NCBI RefSeq assembly: GCF_003853415.1 | Contig: NZ_QTPP01000004.1 | Coordinates: 248,001 to 312,000 of the forward strand | DNA length: 64,000 bases | Direction: 5' to 3' | DNA from: Burkholderia sp. Bp9142 | Lineage (GTDB): Bacteria > Pseudomonadota > Gammaproteobacteria > Burkholderiales > Burkholderiaceae | Shown here: positions 61,200 to 64,000 of the stretch, piece by piece | How the letters are laid out: each line of letters starts with the position of its first letter | Numbering within the stretch: position 1 is the first letter of the stretch | Program-made: the position numbers and the translations under genes | The notes under the pieces: model-generated | Databases searched by the model: none | What the model saw: only the letters and a program-made list of their open reading frames with translations | Told to the model about the DNA's origin: nothing

Positions 61200-62210
61200 T
61201 CAGGCGCGGCGCTGTTCGGGTTCTGCTTCGTCGTCCGGCAGCACGTCGGCGCCGATGGGCGCGCTGGCGCTGCGTACGGCATCGGCGAGGCTGTCGGACG
61301 TATCGTCCAGCATCTCGCCGTCCGCGGGACGGGAGCGCGAGACATCGGCCTGGCCAGCCTCGCCCGGCATGTCGCCGGCCGCTTCCGCTCCGTCTCCGGC
61401 AACCGCGTCGGCGGCCGGCTTGCGATCTTCCTCGTTCCATTCCGCACGCAGCGGCTCGGACTGCCCGCCGGCCGGCGCTGCTTCGGCGCCGCCCTGTTCG
61501 GTGTGAACGCGATCAGCTTCCAGCGTATCGCGGTTCGGTATTTCCTGCGTCGACGCGACGTCCGTCCCAGCGCCGCCCGGCAATTCGCCGGGCTCGTCGA
61601 CCGCCGCTTCGCCGGCTTCCGGCACCGCTTCCGCCGCCAGCGCCTCGCCGTCGAAATCCATCGCCTGCTGCGCGAGCAGCGCGGCCTCGATGTTCGCGGC
61701 GGGCTCCTCGAGCGCGGGCAAGTCGTCGAGCGCCTTCAGGCCGAGATCGTCGAGGAACTGCTTGGTCGTCGCGTACAGAGCCGGACGCCCCGGCACGTCG
61801 CGATGTCCGATCACCTCGATCCAGCCGCGATCCTCGAGCTGCTTGACCACCTGCGTATTGACCGTGACGCCGCGAATCTCTTCGATGTCGCCGCGCGTAA
61901 CGGGTTGCCGATACGCAATGATCGCGAGCGTTTCGAGCACCGCGCGCGAGTATTTCGGCGGCTTCTCGGGATGCAGTCGATCCAGATAGTGACGCATCGC
62001 CGGCTTGCTCTGAAAGCGCCATCCGGTTGCCAGCGCCACCAGTTCGACACCGCGGCCGGACCAATCCTGTTTCAGATCTTCGAGCAACGTGCGGACCGTG
62101 TCAGCCGACACGCCGTCGGCAAAGAGCTTGCGCAAATCGCCGAGCTTCAGCGGTTCCTGCGCGCAGATCAAAGCAGTCTCGAGGACGATCTTCGCCTCTT
62201 GGGTATTCAT
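61200..62210 (-). CDS. scpB: Segregation and condensation protein B
   Basis: This 336-residue SMC-complex subunit has two winged-helix domains in the first 180 residues ([16 protein letters not shown], then [18 protein letters not shown] and [13 protein letters not shown]). The remaining acidic, alanine/glutamate-rich tail is longer than usual and likely disordered. ScpB helps load SMC for chromosome segregation. Confidence 0.92.
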   Translation of the reverse strand: MNTQEAKIVLETALICAQEPLKLGDLRKLFADGVSADTVRTLLEDLKQDWSGRGVELVALATGWRFQSKPAMRHYLDRLHPEKPPKYSRAVLETLAIIAYRQPVTRGDIEEIRGVTVNTQVVKQLEDRGWIEVIGHRDVPGRPALYATTKQFLDDLGLKALDDLPALEEPAANIEAALLAQQAMDFDGEALAAEAVPEAGEAAVDEPGELPGGAGTDVASTQEIPNRDTLEADRVHTEQGGAEAAPAGGQSEPLRAEWNEEDRKPAADAVAGDGAEAAGDMPGEAGQADVSRSRPADGEMLDDTSDSLADAVRSASAPIGADVLPDDEAEPEQRRA

Positions 62211-62482
62211 GCAGCTAGGCCAGACCCTGTGGTCAAACGAACCGGATCAACAAACAGACGAAAGGAACGGAAGACGCGCTCGCCCGATTCTGATCGGTCA
62301 TATTGATGGGAGCACGAACCGGGGGCGGCGAACCAACTTCAGGCCAGGCCCAAACCGGACGGAACAGCACGGCTCAACGACGGAACCGCGTGACTGAGCG
62401 CCATCTTACGCAAAATCGTCCGGTGCGTAAAGATGAGCCGAACGACCTGCCGTCCGCACGCCGCGGGCGCTCTGTCCCCGCT
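62211..62482. other. Intergenic region between the aminotransferase and scpB
   Basis: About 270 bases after the aminotransferase gene and upstream of scpB. No gene is convincing. The right part should carry the end of the aminotransferase transcript and the left part the scpB promoter. Confidence 0.35.
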
Positions 62483-63685
62483 TCAGCGCCGGCCCGCGCC
62501 GCGCGCGAGGTAGTGGCGCAAGCGCTCGACGCCCGCATCGAGCCGCGCCGGATCGCACGCATAGCACCAGCGCACGAACCCTTCGCCCTCCGGGCCGAAC
62601 GCGCGCCCCGGCGCCAGTCCAAGCCCTGCCTCGCGCACCAGCGACTTGCAGAACGCGAGGCTGTCGTCCGCGCCCGGCAAGCGCAGGAACAGGTACATCG
62701 CGCCCGGCGGAGGCGGCACGTCGACGCCCGGCAACGTGCACAGCGCGGCGACCAGATGGTCACGCGCGCCGCGCAGCGCCGTGACGAACGACTGCACGAA
62801 CGGCTCGCCGTCGCGCAGCGCGACTTCGCCCGCGGACTGGATGAAACCCGGCGCGCACGACGTGTTGTATTCGACCAGCTTCGACAGATCGCCCATGACC
62901 GACGCCGGCGCGACCAGCCATCCGAGCCGCCAGCCCGTCATCGCCCAGGCCTTCGAGAACGAATTCACGACGATCACCCGCTCGTCGCGCGACGCGATAT
63001 CGAGAAACGACGACGCGCCGCCCGCGCCGAACGCGAGTCGCTCGTACACTTCGTCGGCGACCACCCAGATACCGTGACGTCGACAATGCGCGAGCACGGC
63101 CTGCTGGTCGCCGCGGGACATCGTCCAGCCGGTCGGATTGTTGGGCGAGTTGACGAACAGCATCCGCGTATCGGGCGTCAGCGCCGCGAGCAGCCGGTCG
63201 ACGTCGAGCCGCCAGCCCGCGTCGCCATGGCCGAGCGGCACGCATTCGACCTGCGCACCGAGGATCTTCGGGATTTCGACGAGGTTCGGCCAGAGCGGCG
63301 TGACCGCGACGACGCGATCGCCCGGCCCGACCAGCAGTTGTGCGGCCAGCATCAGCGCGCTCACGCCCGAACTCGTCACGGCGATCGTATCGGCCGCCGT
63401 CGCGCCATGACGCGCGCTCACGTAGGCCGCGATCGCGTTGCGCAGCGGGACGGTGCCGAGGTTGTGCGTATAGAAGGTTGCGCCGTCTCGCAGCGCCGCC
63501 GCGGCCGCGTCGCGAACGAATGCCGGCGTCACGCGATCGGATTCACCGAACCAGAACGGCAACACGTCGGGCATGCCGAAGCCGGCGTTCGCCACCTCCC
63601 TGATCAGCGACGGCCGCAGCGCATGGACCGCGCTGCGTGCCGCCGGCTCGCCCGTCGCCGGGCCGACATCTGCGAAATGCGTCAT
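62483..63685 (-). CDS. Pyridoxal-phosphate-dependent aminotransferase (class I/II)
   Basis: This 400-residue fold-type I enzyme has N-S-P-N-N-P-T-G (179-186), D-E-V-Y-E-R-L (211-217) and the cofactor lysine K245 in S-F-S-K-A-W-A-M-T-G-W-R-L-G. It probably transfers the amino group of aspartate, alanine or an aromatic amino acid; the exact substrate cannot be told. It is separated by about 65 bases from the LysR gene and transcribed in the same direction. Confidence 0.88.
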   Translation of the reverse strand: MTHFADVGPATGEPAARSAVHALRPSLIREVANAGFGMPDVLPFWFGESDRVTPAFVRDAAAAALRDGATFYTHNLGTVPLRNAIAAYVSARHGATAADTIAVTSSGVSALMLAAQLLVGPGDRVVAVTPLWPNLVEIPKILGAQVECVPLGHGDAGWRLDVDRLLAALTPDTRMLFVNSPNNPTGWTMSRGDQQAVLAHCRRHGIWVVADEVYERLAFGAGGASSFLDIASRDERVIVVNSFSKAWAMTGWRLGWLVAPASVMGDLSKLVEYNTSCAPGFIQSAGEVALRDGEPFVQSFVTALRGARDHLVAALCTLPGVDVPPPPGAMYLFLRLPGADDSLAFCKSLVREAGLGLAPGRAFGPEGEGFVRWCYACDPARLDAGVERLRHYLARGAGRR

Positions 63686-63749
63686 CGAGCACCGCCACCG
63701 AGGAACACGATCCGCGTAGTGTACCGGCGGGCGCGCCGGATCCGCACCC

Positions 63750-64000
63750 TCAGTCGAGATCTTCCGCCCGCGCCGGCATCTGGCGCGCGAGCTCCCAGAT
63801 CGCCTGCGCGGCGGGCGACAGCGACCGGTCGCGGCGCCGGACCAGCTCGACGGTGCGCTCGGTGCGCGGCGTCAGCGGCCGTGCGACCAGCGTCGATCCG
63901 GCCGGCAGCGGCAGCGACAGCCACGGCTGCACGCTCACGCCGACGCCGGCCTCGACGAGCCCGAATACCGTCGCCGAATGCCCGAGTTCCTGCATGACCG
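63750..64000 (-). CDS. LysR-type regulator, C-terminal part (cut by window edge)
   Basis: The last 80 or so residues of a LysR effector domain are visible: G-L-V-E-A-G-V-G-V-S-V-Q-P-W-L-S-L-P, followed by the C-terminal R-T-V-E-L-V-R-R-R-D-R-S-L-S-P-A-A-Q-A. The DNA-binding N-terminus lies beyond the window. It precedes the aminotransferase gene and may control it. Confidence 0.72.
   Translation of the reverse strand, partial: VMQELGHSATVFGLVEAGVGVSVQPWLSLPLPAGSTLVARPLTPRTERTVELVRRRDRSLSPAAQAIWELARQMPARAEDLD

Overview
The window looks like chromosome 1 of a Burkholderia species, most likely the Burkholderia cepacia complex. It has high G+C and the matching codon bias, an hfq2-type second Hfq gene, a complete Tad/Flp pilus operon beside it, and the blocks sucA-sucB-lpd and rimP-nusA-infB-rbfA-truB. 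From memory this order resembles the region around hfq2 (BCAL1538) of B. cenocepacia J2315; no database was consulted.

Layout. 1-2.3 kb: a sulfonate-type binding protein, two identical tRNA-Leu(CAG) genes each with its own promoter and terminator, a third tRNA-like relic with nested hairpins, and an ohr gene. 2.6-8.7 kb: a sugar-uptake operon (ROK regulator, ABC ATPase, permease, binding protein, PfkB kinase) behind a near-perfect palindromic operator. 8.7-16.9 kb: a SulP transporter, a ParB-like protein, a GNAT acetyltransferase, a decayed MFS pseudogene, a PsrA-like TetR regulator, a 49-50 bp tandem repeat, a FadD-like ligase and secreted proteins.

17.0-36.9 kb is the most distinctive part. 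It holds hfq2, a DUF2968 protein and a minus-strand Tad pilus operon (flp, cpaA, tadE, cpaB, cpaC, tadZ, tadA, tadB, tadC, tadD, DUF3613, tadG) that ends with a sigma-54 activator whose receiver-like domain has lost its phospho-acceptor aspartate. Divergent from flp lies a consensus sigma-54 promoter with upstream CGTTACG-type repeats. It faces two paralogous low-complexity lipoproteins and a two-partner-secretion (TpsB/FhaC-type) outer membrane protein with no recognisable TpsA. I suggest these form one regulated surface or biofilm module together with the pilus.

37-64 kb is mostly housekeeping: a DUF2147 protein, an orphan transposase-like fragment, zapE, lpd-sucB-sucA, typA, a MarR-controlled tripartite efflux pump (outer membrane factor, EmrA, EmrB), truB-rbfA-infB-nusA-rimP with a promoter and an early terminator in the rimP leader, rluB with long disordered extensions, scpB, an aminotransferase, and the 3' end of a LysR regulator cut by the window edge.
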